Source: Bacteroidales bacterium (GTDB lineage Bacteria; Bacteroidota; Bacteroidia; Bacteroidales; UBA932). From it: a stretch of 64,000 nt of DNA. The stretch covers positions 62,001 to 126,000 of the forward strand of contig JAAYJQ010000031.1 of the NCBI GenBank assembly GCA_012522855.1, read 5' to 3'. The position numbers and the translations under genes are program-made. A model generated the notes under the pieces. It was given only the letters and a program-made list of their open reading frames with translations. It searched no databases and had not been told where the DNA came from. Positions 23,925-32,410 of the stretch are shown piece after piece. How positions within the stretch are numbered: the first letter of the stretch is position 1; each line of letters starts with the position of its first letter.

Positions 23925-26900
23925 TCATTTACGCAGGTTAGAAAAGTCATGATGGTCTGGATCAGGTCGTCGATGTCTTCCTGCTTTTTGATCACTTCGA
24001 TCGGGAATCCGAGGCAGACGGTCCGGTAGCCTTGTCCCTCGAAACAGGTAGCTGCGGAGATGTTGGTATCCGTGTACCGGAGCACGGTGCACGCCCGGTC
24101 GGAGGCAGGCAGGATACCGTCAGCCGTTTCGACATTGTAGATCCGTTCGTTCCGTTCCCGGTAATAACTGATCCTGCCGAGGCGGGCGGTCAGATCCATA
24201 CAGTCGTTCCGCATGGGCCATACCGTGGCGGAGCGGGTGGCATAATTGGTCAGCCAGCGGAAGCCGAGCGTCGTTTCGACGAAAGCCTTCGTTTCAGCGG
24301 TGTAGGCGCTGTCCGCTTCCACCGAGAAGACCTTGTCCCAGACGTCCGTTCCGATGTTGGAACCGGAGACCAGCAAGCTACCGCCTTCAGCGGTGTATCG
24401 TTTCAGAGCGCGTTGAAGGGCGATCGGAAAGACTTGATATTTGGGCGGAACCCGTCCGTTCCCCACCGGGGTCGTTACCTGTTTTCCACAGAGCAGATCC
24501 ACGACGGCTGCTCCTTCGGCGAGAAAGTAGTCCTGCGAAAAGGCCTCCACACCGGCTGAATGGAAGGCGTAGCCGGATTTCATCAATGCCTTTCCGTGGA
24601 TGCCGGTAAAGTCGAAGGTGTTGCCGGGAATCACTTTTCCGGCCTGGTCGGTGTACGAAGCCCCGAATCCCGGGCTGTCGTCATCTATCCACGGAAGCTC
24701 GCGGCGGAACTGGTACTGCTCCCCGATAAAATTGATTTCCCGCAGATACGGGACCCCTGCGTCCAGTCCGTTGTCGAAGCCGGCATATTCCGGGGTGTCG
24801 AACCAAGCCGGAGGAGAAACCCGGGTGAAATTGTTCACGACAAGGACGGTTCTGCCGTTGCAGCTGCCGGGCACCCCGACGCTCAGGGTTTCGGAAGGAA
24901 AACTTTCGCCCCCGTCGTTGAAGGCAGCGATGCGGTAGCTGTAGATGTGTCCCGGATCGATGTTCAATTCGACACAGATGAATTCTCCGGAACGGAAGGT
25001 ATCTTCCAGAACGCGTCCGCGGTCGAAGGCACCGTCGTCGATACGGGTGTAGAGGATGTATCCTTTCGGCTCTGCGGTTGATTCAAGGGAATCGACGGTC
25101 GCCTTCCAGCTCAAGCGGATCCGGCCAGGTTCTCCGTGATCCGGAAGACTTCGGAAAGAAGTCGCGAAAGCACGGACCGGAAGCGGTTGAACCACATAAT
25201 CGCAACCGTACCGGCTGCTGAGGTATTTCAGCATCCCCTTGTAAACGGCGCGACTTACGGCGAAACGGAAGGAGGGGTCGAGTCCGTATTTCATGTCGGC
25301 GAAGTTCTGGTGGGAAAGGAGTTCCAGCAGCATAGCCGGCACCGTTGCTGTGCGTGACTCGCTGTAGGACTTGTCCCAGAGACCCCTCCGGCTCCATTCC
25401 GGCTCATAGCACCGCCGGATGTCCTCGACGATCTGGGTCTGGGTATAGTCTGCGAAGGTCCGTTGCTGCATCCGGTCTTCTCCGTTCGGAAACCTCCGCT
25501 CTCCGTCTGCCATCAGGGTGTAGATCGCAAGGGTTCCGACGATCGAGTCGTCCGGCGAGGTGCCGGCATCGGTGTGGAAGGCGAAGGACAGGTCGATCGG
25601 GATCCCCAAGCCTGTTCCTTCCGGATTGGTGCGGGAGCCGCCCGACATCCAGCCCACCCAGGCGCCACGGTCGGCGTAGTCGGATGTGTAGTCGTCTTCA
25701 TGAAGATTCAGCAGGGTCGTATCGGCCCCGGCCCACTGCATCCAGTAGAAGGCTCCTTCGGCGAAAGAGGGCATCCCGGAGGTGACATATTCACTGGCCG
25801 GGATGTTTTTTGGCCCCCGTGCGATCTTCCCCATGCCGCCCCCGATCCGGACGGCATCCGCGGTGACCACCGACCGTCTGCTGTTTTCCCGTCCCGCGGG
25901 AGCCGCGTTGTCCAAGCTTACATATCCGTTTTTCCCGCGGTCGAATTCGAAGGTGCCCAGATAGATCCAGGTCCCTCCGCCCATCCGCTGGTCGACGACG
26001 AACTCGCTGCTGCCGCCCATGTGGTGCACGGTGTAATGCGCGCAGTCCGTACTGTTGGGAAGGCTTTTGTAGGAAATATAGACGGAATATTCCCCCCGCT
26101 CCGGGATCATCGGCAGCCAACGGACTTCGGCGGCCTTGCCCCGTCTCGTTGTCAGACAGTCCGCCATGCGGGCGCTGCCCATCCGGAACGGATTCTCGGT
26201 GCCGGTGTAGACCATATTCGCATCGGCGAAACCGATTCCGGCGTCTTTCCATTCCCCCTTTTCCGAATAATTTCCCTCCAGCCTGACGCCCGCGGGACGG
26301 GGGCCCGGAAAAGCCGGATCGTTGTCAATGATGATTTCATGGGTCTGAATATCTCGCTCCCGCGGCGTCATGACATAGGCCCCGGCGTTCTCCAGCATGG
26401 GGATCAGAAAGGGGAGTACGTAGCTTTGGGTGTACATGTCCTCGACGGTTTGGAAGATCGGGGCGCGTTGCCATTCCCAACGCAACATTTTTTCTTCGTA
26501 ATAGCGGCCGTGGCTCTGCCAGAGGGCGATGTTCCGGCCGCTCAGTCCTTTGTAATATTTCTGCCTGCCCACGGCTTCGATGAAGGAATGAGCCGGGCGG
26601 GGATCCCGGGTACGGAATGCGGAGGAATTCGCTTTTCCGTCGCTGCTCGGTTCGGGAAGGACGAGATTGTTCAGCCGATGGTTCCCCGCATAGATCTCGC
26701 CGATGTCGTACTGTGTGTAGCCGGCGGGCAGAAGGGTCTTCAACTGACCCTTCAGCCACGGGACATCCTCTTTTCTCCAGGGATACTCGCCCAGCGCCGC
26801 GGTGAAGTAGAAATCCAGCGAAGACCCCCGTTTTTGAACTCTGGTGATGCTGATGTTGTTCAGCACGGTGGTTCGTTTCTGCAGCAAAGTCCGGAGCGAA

Positions 26901-27001
26901 TCACTTTGGCTCTTGAAAGCCGCTGTCCCCTGTGCCCTTACGGGATGAACCGGCAGGGTTGTCAAGCACAGGAATGCGATGAGTAGAGTCTTTCCTTTCA
27001 T
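23921..27001 (-). CDS. Large secreted amidase-fold protein with golvesin-like insert and Fn3
   Basis: The 1026-residue protein has a signal peptide (cut after PVRAQ) and belongs to the group often labelled golvesin C-terminal-like or xanthan lyase in Bacteroidota. Residues 155-215 (IALWQSHGRYYEEK, QTVEDMYTQSYVLPFLIPMLENAGAYVM) and 470-600 (SFAFHTDAGTSPDDSIVG, VPAMLLELLSHQNF, DPSFRFAVSRAVYKGMLKYL) read as two halves of an N-acetylmuramoyl-L-alanine amidase (Amidase_3) domain. H164, E187 and H476 could bind zinc and E560 act as catalyst; this mapping is my inference. Residues 240-390 (YSVYISYKSLP, GGTWIYLGTFEFD, ADAVRIGGGMG) are a golvesin-like beta domain inserted between the halves. A fibronectin type III domain follows at about 615-705. 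Confidence 0.8.
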   Translation of the reverse strand: MKGKTLLIAFLCLTTLPVHPVRAQGTAAFKSQSDSLRTLLQKRTTVLNNISITRVQKRGSSLDFYFTAALGEYPWRKEDVPWLKGQLKTLLPAGYTQYDIGEIYAGNHRLNNLVLPEPSSDGKANSSAFRTRDPRPAHSFIEAVGRQKYYKGLSGRNIALWQSHGRYYEEKMLRWEWQRAPIFQTVEDMYTQSYVLPFLIPMLENAGAYVMTPRERDIQTHEIIIDNDPAFPGPRPAGVRLEGNYSEKGEWKDAGIGFADANMVYTGTENPFRMGSARMADCLTTRRGKAAEVRWLPMIPERGEYSVYISYKSLPNSTDCAHYTVHHMGGSSEFVVDQRMGGGTWIYLGTFEFDRGKNGYVSLDNAAPAGRENSRRSVVTADAVRIGGGMGKIARGPKNIPASEYVTSGMPSFAEGAFYWMQWAGADTTLLNLHEDDYTSDYADRGAWVGWMSGGSRTNPEGTGLGIPIDLSFAFHTDAGTSPDDSIVGTLAIYTLMADGERRFPNGEDRMQQRTFADYTQTQIVEDIRRCYEPEWSRRGLWDKSYSESRTATVPAMLLELLSHQNFADMKYGLDPSFRFAVSRAVYKGMLKYLSSRYGCDYVVQPLPVRAFATSFRSLPDHGEPGRIRLSWKATVDSLESTAEPKGYILYTRIDDGAFDRGRVLEDTFRSGEFICVELNIDPGHIYSYRIAAFNDGGESFPSETLSVGVPGSCNGRTVLVVNNFTRVSPPAWFDTPEYAGFDNGLDAGVPYLREINFIGEQYQFRRELPWIDDDSPGFGASYTDQAGKVIPGNTFDFTGIHGKALMKSGYAFHSAGVEAFSQDYFLAEGAAVVDLLCGKQVTTPVGNGRVPPKYQVFPIALQRALKRYTAEGGSLLVSGSNIGTDVWDKVFSVEADSAYTAETKAFVETTLGFRWLTNYATRSATVWPMRNDCMDLTARLGRISYYRERNERIYNVETADGILPASDRACTVLRYTDTNISAATCFEGQGYRTVCLGFPIEVIKKQEDIDDLIQTIMTFLTCVNE

Positions 27002-27006
27002 GTCTT

Positions 27007-28851
27007 CTATAGCGCTTGCATGTCGTTGAGCTTTCGGTAGAAACCGTTCAATGCGAGCAATTCTTCATGTTTGCCTCGCTCGACGATCCGTCCTTCGTCC
27101 ATGACGATGATTTCGTCGGCGTTTTTGATGGTGGAGAGCCGGTGGGCGATCGCGATCGTCGTCCGGGAAGACATCAATCGACTCAAGGCTTCCTGGACAA
27201 TCTTCTCGGATTCCGTGTCCAATGAAGCGGTAGCCTCGTCAAGGATGAGAATGGGCGGATTCTTGAAAATCGCCCGCGCGATGCTGATCCGTTGACGCTG
27301 TCCGCCGGAAAGCTTGACTCCCCGGTCCCCGATCACGAAGTCGTAGCCTTCTTCCTTTTCCAGGATGAAGTCATGCGCGTTGGCGATCTTCGCGGCCTTC
27401 TCCACCTGTTCCTGCGTCGCATGTTCCACTCCGAAGGCAATGTTGTTGAAGATGGTGTCGTTGAACAGAATGGGTTCCTGGTTGACGTTCCCGATGAGGC
27501 TGCGCAGATCGGCGACCCGCACCTCCCGGACGTCCTTGCCGTCGATCCGGATGGATCCGGATTCAGTGTCGTAAAATCGCGGAATCAAGTCCACAAGGGT
27601 GGACTTCCCTGCGCCGGAAGCACCCACGATCGCCACGGTTTTGCCCTTCGGGATCGTCAGCTGGATGTCTTCCAGAATCAGCTTGCCGTCGTCAGGATAG
27701 CGGAAATACACATGGTCGAAGGTGATGCTGTCCTCAAAGCTGTCCAGCGGCAGGGGATGTTCCGCTTCCACGATGCCGTTCTCGGCATCCAGAATCTTGT
27801 TGATCCGCTCCATGGACGCCATCCCTTTCGGAATCGAGTAGGCAGCCTTGGAGATATCCTTGATGGGGCTGATGATGCTGTACAGCATGACCATGAAATA
27901 GATGAATATGGGGGCGTCCACCATGGAGCCTCCGCGCAGGATCAGATTTCCGCCGAACCACAGCACGATCATGATCATCACGGTCCCGAGAAATTCGCTG
28001 ACGGGATGCGCGAGCGACTGGCGCAGATTGACCCGGCTGACCCGCTTCCGCATGGCGTCGGTCACCCCGTTGAACCGGCTTGCCATCTTCTTTTCGGCGA
28101 TGAAAGCTTTGATGACCCGCAGCCCGCCCAGGGTTTCATCTACCTGTGCCATCACATCGCTCCAGAGTTGTTGGGCTTCGAGGGAGCGTTTTTTGAGATT
28201 CCTTCCGATCACGCCCATGACCCAGATCATCAGGGGGGCGAACACGAATGTGAACAAAGTCAACTGCCAGCTGATCACCAGCAGGGCGCAGAAATAGAAT
28301 AGGATCAGGATGGGATTCTTGACCAGCATCTCGATGGAACTGGTGATGGAAGTCTCCACTTCCTGCACATCTCCGCTCATCCGGGCGATGATGTCCCCTT
28401 TCTTCTCTTCGGAAAAGAAGCCGAGCGGCAGGGACAGTATTTTCCGGTAGATTTTCATCCGGAGGTCCTTGGAGATTCCGTTCTTGATGGGAACCATCAC
28501 GCCGGCGGACCCGAAGTAACAGGCCGTTTTCAGAGCGGTCATCCCGATCATGAACAGGCACAGGATCAGCAGGACCCAGGCTGCCCCGTGTCGGGTGATC
28601 AGTTGCTCTGTGAACCAGTAGGCGTTGTTCGCGAAGGCTTCGCCGAAACCTTTCCAGCCCGTGACGGAATCCCAAGGAATGAAGGAATAGGTCTTCGTGT
28701 TGACATTGAAGAGGATGCGCAGCATCGGAACGACCAGGGCAAAGGAGAAAATGTTGAATATGGCAGATAACATATTCAGCAGGACCGACCATCCGAGGTA
28801 TTTCTTGTAGGGCGCCACATAGCGCCGCATGGTATGCCAGAATTCGCGCAT
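27007..28851 (-). CDS. MsbA-type ABC exporter, fused permease and ATPase
   Basis: The 614-residue half-transporter dimerises in the inner membrane and exports lipid-like or other hydrophobic substrates by ATP hydrolysis. Residues 1-330 form a six-helix ABC membrane domain with the coupling stretch SLPLGFFSEEKKGDIIARMSGD. The ATPase half has VAIVGASGAGKSTLVDLIPRFYD (Walker A), the Q-loop NVNQEPILFNDTI, the signature LSGGQRQRISIARAI, Walker B ILILDEATASLD and the switch AHRLSTI. It resembles lipid A flippases but the substrate is not fixed by sequence. It follows the M28 gene 38 bases later with its own -7 box. Confidence 0.95.
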   Translation of the reverse strand: MREFWHTMRRYVAPYKKYLGWSVLLNMLSAIFNIFSFALVVPMLRILFNVNTKTYSFIPWDSVTGWKGFGEAFANNAYWFTEQLITRHGAAWVLLILCLFMIGMTALKTACYFGSAGVMVPIKNGISKDLRMKIYRKILSLPLGFFSEEKKGDIIARMSGDVQEVETSITSSIEMLVKNPILILFYFCALLVISWQLTLFTFVFAPLMIWVMGVIGRNLKKRSLEAQQLWSDVMAQVDETLGGLRVIKAFIAEKKMASRFNGVTDAMRKRVSRVNLRQSLAHPVSEFLGTVMIMIVLWFGGNLILRGGSMVDAPIFIYFMVMLYSIISPIKDISKAAYSIPKGMASMERINKILDAENGIVEAEHPLPLDSFEDSITFDHVYFRYPDDGKLILEDIQLTIPKGKTVAIVGASGAGKSTLVDLIPRFYDTESGSIRIDGKDVREVRVADLRSLIGNVNQEPILFNDTIFNNIAFGVEHATQEQVEKAAKIANAHDFILEKEEGYDFVIGDRGVKLSGGQRQRISIARAIFKNPPILILDEATASLDTESEKIVQEALSRLMSSRTTIAIAHRLSTIKNADEIIVMDEGRIVERGKHEELLALNGFYRKLNDMQAL

Positions 28852-28875
28852 TAAGATTGCTTTGTTCTAAATAAA

Positions 28876-28883
28876 CAAAAGTA
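28876..28883 (-). promoter_or_regulatory. -7 box of the ABC exporter gene
   Basis: On the minus strand TACTTTTG is an exact TAnnTTTG match, 24 bases upstream of the start at 28851. Confidence 0.6.
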
Positions 28884-28889
28884 ATGCTT

Positions 28890-29894
28890 TCAGAGCATTT
28901 TTTCAAGCCAGCGGAAGATCAAGATGATCCGCTTCTTGAAAACTTCGTAGTCGAGGCTGTCGGCCGTGTCTTCTGTCTTGTTTGTCTTCATCGTGATACC
29001 CGAGGTCAGCAGGGCGCTGGGGATCCCGTTTTCCAGGAAGATGCGCTGATCGCCGATCCGGCTGTGGAAGAGCCGGGTGAAATTTTCACTTCCGTAATAG
29101 GTGAATCCAACATCCAGTGATTCGTCCATTCCTTCGTTCGCGTCCAGCATGTCCCCGGTGAAATGACCGGCGCTGAGCATCAGCAGGTAGTCCTTCCGGT
29201 CAGGGCGCAGGGGGGACAAGCTGCTTCCGAGAATGTCGAGGTTGACCATGGAATGAATCTTGTCCGGGGTAATGGGCCTTCCGTCCAGCGGATCATGCAG
29301 TCGTCCCGACCGGATGGCGTCCCAAAGCTGCGCAGCTCCTGCCGAGTCCAGTTCCTTCGCATCCAGTGCCACAAAAAGGATATTCCTGCCGTAGGACCTT
29401 CCCAGATCCTTCATTCTTTTGAACATGTCAGCCAGCGTGAGCATGGCCACCACACCGGAGGCGTTGCTGTCCGCGCCCGGGTATAAGGTGCCGTTGATAA
29501 GGCCGAGATTGTCATAATGCGCGGCAACGATCGTGTAGTACTCTCGCGCGGTCTTCCGCTGTCCGGGAAGCAGTCCGATCAGGTTGTGGCCTACCGTCAT
29601 GCCGGTTCGGAACGACAGGCTCCCGCTTACTCCGACCGGAATCAGTCCGTTTTTCGCGAAACGCCGGGCGATCCAGAACGCCGCTTCGTTGGCTCCTCGG
29701 GTGCCGGTTTTTCGTCCGTTCACCAAAGTGCCTGAAAGAAAATCCACATCGGCGAACAACCCTTCCTCGGTTACGATGCGCTCGGCGTTTCTGCCGGACG
29801 GGACCATCCGGACGACCTGCTGGGCGGTCAGGGACTCCGTCCCTGCCGTCAGCAGGAGCATGGATAAGAGTAGATGGAGAGACAATGTCTTCAA
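28890..29894 (-). CDS. Secreted M28-family peptidase homologue with altered active site
   Basis: M28 enzymes are dizinc aminopeptidases. The 334-residue protein has a signal peptide (cut after SLTAQ) and the M28 fold: VAAHYDNLG (H126), GADSNASGVVAML (bridging D142), NILFVALDAKELDSAG, and MVNLDILG (D220). Two key positions differ from the active family: the catalytic-base Glu of the usual DAEE pair is Lys (K180, E181 kept), and the final zinc His, normally before xxTxDT, is Asn (N305 in TNKTEDTAD). Hydrolysis is therefore doubtful; a binding role is possible. Translation starts at a TTG codon, chosen because it leads directly into the signal peptide. Confidence 0.88.
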   Translation of the reverse strand: MKTLSLHLLLSMLLLTAGTESLTAQQVVRMVPSGRNAERIVTEEGLFADVDFLSGTLVNGRKTGTRGANEAAFWIARRFAKNGLIPVGVSGSLSFRTGMTVGHNLIGLLPGQRKTAREYYTIVAAHYDNLGLINGTLYPGADSNASGVVAMLTLADMFKRMKDLGRSYGRNILFVALDAKELDSAGAAQLWDAIRSGRLHDPLDGRPITPDKIHSMVNLDILGSSLSPLRPDRKDYLLMLSAGHFTGDMLDANEGMDESLDVGFTYYGSENFTRLFHSRIGDQRIFLENGIPSALLTSGITMKTNKTEDTADSLDYEVFKKRIILIFRWLEKML

Positions 29895-29925
29895 GGCACA
29901 AAAACGCGCTGAAAAAACGCAGCGC

Positions 29926-29933
29926 CAAAGTTA
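29926..29933 (-). promoter_or_regulatory. -7 box of the M28-like gene
   Basis: On the minus strand TAACTTTG is an exact TAnnTTTG match, 31 bases before the TTG start at 29894. Confidence 0.6.
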
Positions 29934-30008
29934 AGCAAAAAAATGGCTTCCGCAAGCCGGTGGGATGCGGAATTCCTCGTCACGAGCCATGTCGCGGTTC
30001 GCGCTCGA

Positions 30009-32165
30009 CTATTTGAAGAGCATCGGCGCCATCTCGCGGAGGCATCTGCGCCAGGTGAGGAATTCGTGGGCCGTGCCTTCGGAAACGTATGACTTGGCGT
30101 TGAAGCCGGCAGCCCTCAGGGCTTCAGCGGCCCTGGTGACTCCTTCAGGATTCTCCTTGCTGCCGCAGCCGATGAAGATTCCCCTTACCTGTTTCGGGTC
30201 GGCGATTTCATCCGGCGAATACGTTCCGCCGCTGAGGAGTCCGTAATAACCGAACATCTCCGGACGGCTGAGCGTGATGGAGTGCGTCTCCATGCCGCCC
30301 ATGGAAAGACCTGCCATGGCGCGGTTGAATTTGTCGGATTTGGTCCGGAAGTGGGAGTCGATGTAAGGAACGAGTTCGTCGCAAAGCACGGTTTCAAAGG
30401 CCTTGGTCGAGAATCCGGCCAGACCTCTTCCTCCGGGCGTGACGTCGTTGGTCATCCCGTAGGTCATCACAACGATGAACGGTTCGATTTCGCCGTTTGC
30501 GATCATGTTGTCCATGATGATGCCGGCACGTCCTTGCTTAGGCCACGAAGTTTCGTTTTCACCCCAGCCATGTTGAAGGTAGAGTACGGGGTATTTTGTC
30601 TTTTTGGACGAATCGTATCCGGGGGGCGTGTAGACCCATGCAGTGCGGAGGCAGTCGGTGCTGTTCGACCAGAAGAGGACCTGCCGCATGTTGCCGTGCG
30701 GAACGTTTTTATCGGCATAGAAATCCTGGTCATGCGCAGGAATTTCAATTCCGCTTTCCCAGCGGGTCGATCCGTAGAAGTTTCCGGTTCCGGGGTCATT
30801 GAACACGCCTCCATCGATGGTGAGGCGATAGTAGTGGAATCCCTCGTCCATCGGGCCGGCAGTCGTTCCCCACCAGTACCCGTCCTCTCCTTTGTGGAGG
30901 ACGGTGCCGCCCTGTCCGCTGAGTCCCAAGCTCGCGATGACGGAAGTTGCCTTGGGGGCATGAACGCGGAAGCGGGCGTAGCCCTGCGAGTTGACCATCG
31001 GGTACTCCTGGCCGGGCTGGTTGAGTACGGAGGGGACGAAGTCCTCCTTGGGAACGAAATTGTCCATCGCCGGGTCGAAACTCTTGACGGCGAAGTAGGC
31101 TCTCTTCGGCTGATATTTGGCATCGAAAAGAAGCGGATAGTTCGCGGCGCCGAGCCAGGAATCAGCATCGGAAACATTCCAGAAAGTGACGCAGTCAACC
31201 TTGTCGGCATGCTTGCGCAGTACTTTGAAGAGGTTTACGTATTGATCCTGCTGAAGCGTTTGCTCCCAGGAGGAGACTTCCGTAGTTTCTCCGCGGTTGA
31301 ATCCGAGACCTCCGCCCATGTCGGTGTTGACGCGGATGTCCAGCTCCGTGATGTGGATGTGGTCAACGATCTGGGAATACTTGCTGATCGCCGCGTCAAT
31401 CTCAGCGGCGCTCGGGCCGTAGATGTTGTAGTGGCCCTGCATGCCGATCCCGTGTACCGGGACGCCGGCAGCCTTCATCCGCTGGACGAGATCGCAGATG
31501 CGCTGGCATTTGCCGGCCTCGGCGTCATTGTAGTCATTGTAGAAAAGGAGGGCATCCGGATCAGCCTCATGGGCATATTCAAATGCCTTGTAGATGAATT
31601 CCTCACCTGCGATCCGGAACATGGGAGACTGCCGGAGCGGGGACTGGCCGGGACGAACCGGGCTGTCCGCAACCGCTTCGTTGACAACGTCCCATGCATA
31701 GACCACATCCTTGTACCGGTTGACGACCGCCTGAATGTGCTGCTTCATGTTCGCATAGAACTGCTCTTTGGGCAAGAGGTTGCCATTTTCGTCCGAATAC
31801 ATCCAACGTCCGATCTGACTGTGCCACATGAGGCAATGTCCGCGGAGTTTGATGCCGTTTTCCCGGCAGAAATCGGCGATCTTGTCACCGTTCTCCCAGT
31901 TGAACACACCTTGTTGAGGCTGTAAAGGCTGGGGTTTCATGTCGTTTTCCGCAGTAATGCTGTTGAATTCTCTCTTGATGAGGGCGATCTGGTCAGGATC
32001 GGAGACGTTTTTCTGGTTGACCGCTACGCCGACCATGAAATAATCTTTGTAGGAGTCCTTCAAACCGTCGGTCGGAACCGGCAAGGATCTTCCCGGGAAC
32101 TGGGCCCAGGCTGATGCTGCGCCCAAGAAAAGGGCGCAAAGTCCGAGAATCAGATTTTTTTTCAT
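30009..32165 (-). CDS. Secreted bifunctional GH10 endo-xylanase and CE1-type esterase
   Basis: The 718-residue enzyme has a signal peptide (cut after ASAWA). Residues 30-365 are a GH10 xylanase: LRGHCLMWHSQ, WDVVNEAV with acid/base E163, GIGMQGHYN, HITELDIRV with nucleophile E274, and VTFWNVSDADSWL. Residues 385-475 form an Ig-like starch/carbohydrate-type module (FRVHAPKATSV, GTTAGPMDEGFHYYRLTIDG). Residues 490-718 are an alpha/beta esterase related to feruloyl esterases, with nucleophile S621 in AGLSMGGMET and H700 in EGTAHEFLTW. It would cut the xylan backbone and remove ester-linked groups. The Met at 32165 is used because the signal peptide starts there and a -7 box lies just upstream, inside the longer frame. 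Confidence 0.95.
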   Translation of the reverse strand: MKKNLILGLCALFLGAASAWAQFPGRSLPVPTDGLKDSYKDYFMVGVAVNQKNVSDPDQIALIKREFNSITAENDMKPQPLQPQQGVFNWENGDKIADFCRENGIKLRGHCLMWHSQIGRWMYSDENGNLLPKEQFYANMKQHIQAVVNRYKDVVYAWDVVNEAVADSPVRPGQSPLRQSPMFRIAGEEFIYKAFEYAHEADPDALLFYNDYNDAEAGKCQRICDLVQRMKAAGVPVHGIGMQGHYNIYGPSAAEIDAAISKYSQIVDHIHITELDIRVNTDMGGGLGFNRGETTEVSSWEQTLQQDQYVNLFKVLRKHADKVDCVTFWNVSDADSWLGAANYPLLFDAKYQPKRAYFAVKSFDPAMDNFVPKEDFVPSVLNQPGQEYPMVNSQGYARFRVHAPKATSVIASLGLSGQGGTVLHKGEDGYWWGTTAGPMDEGFHYYRLTIDGGVFNDPGTGNFYGSTRWESGIEIPAHDQDFYADKNVPHGNMRQVLFWSNSTDCLRTAWVYTPPGYDSSKKTKYPVLYLQHGWGENETSWPKQGRAGIIMDNMIANGEIEPFIVVMTYGMTNDVTPGGRGLAGFSTKAFETVLCDELVPYIDSHFRTKSDKFNRAMAGLSMGGMETHSITLSRPEMFGYYGLLSGGTYSPDEIADPKQVRGIFIGCGSKENPEGVTRAAEALRAAGFNAKSYVSEGTAHEFLTWRRCLREMAPMLFK

Positions 32166-32198
32166 AAATGATGCGATTTCTTTTGGTTGTTCTGTCTT

Positions 32199-32206
32199 CA
32201 AATATA
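32199..32206 (-). promoter_or_regulatory. -7 box of the xylanase-esterase gene
   Basis: On the minus strand TATATTTG is an exact TAnnTTTG match, 33 bases before the start at 32165. Confidence 0.65.
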
Positions 32207-32343
32207 GCATAAACGTTTTAGATTAGTCTGGAATTTAAGGATCAAAAAGTGTCAAGATTGATTCATCCCCGCATCTTTCTAGAAAAAGTTTAAGTTGACC
32301 TGGTGCGGATCCGAAGAGAAAGGCACGATAAATGATAATTGTT

Positions 32344-32351
32344 TATCTTTG
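32344..32351 (+). promoter_or_regulatory. -7 box of the TPR gene run
   Basis: TATCTTTG is an exact TAnnTTTG match 59 bases before the ATG at 32411. It probably drives the co-directional run that follows. Confidence 0.65.
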
Positions 32352-32410
32352 TAAAGCTGACGACAACCAAGTCCCGGTAATCGGGAATGTTGTGCCGGCC
32401 TGGAATTTTT

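Noticed and set aside
25463..26986. A 507-codon frame antisense to the amidase-like gene
   Set aside because: The sense strand has a signal peptide and recognisable domains; the antisense product has low-complexity composition.
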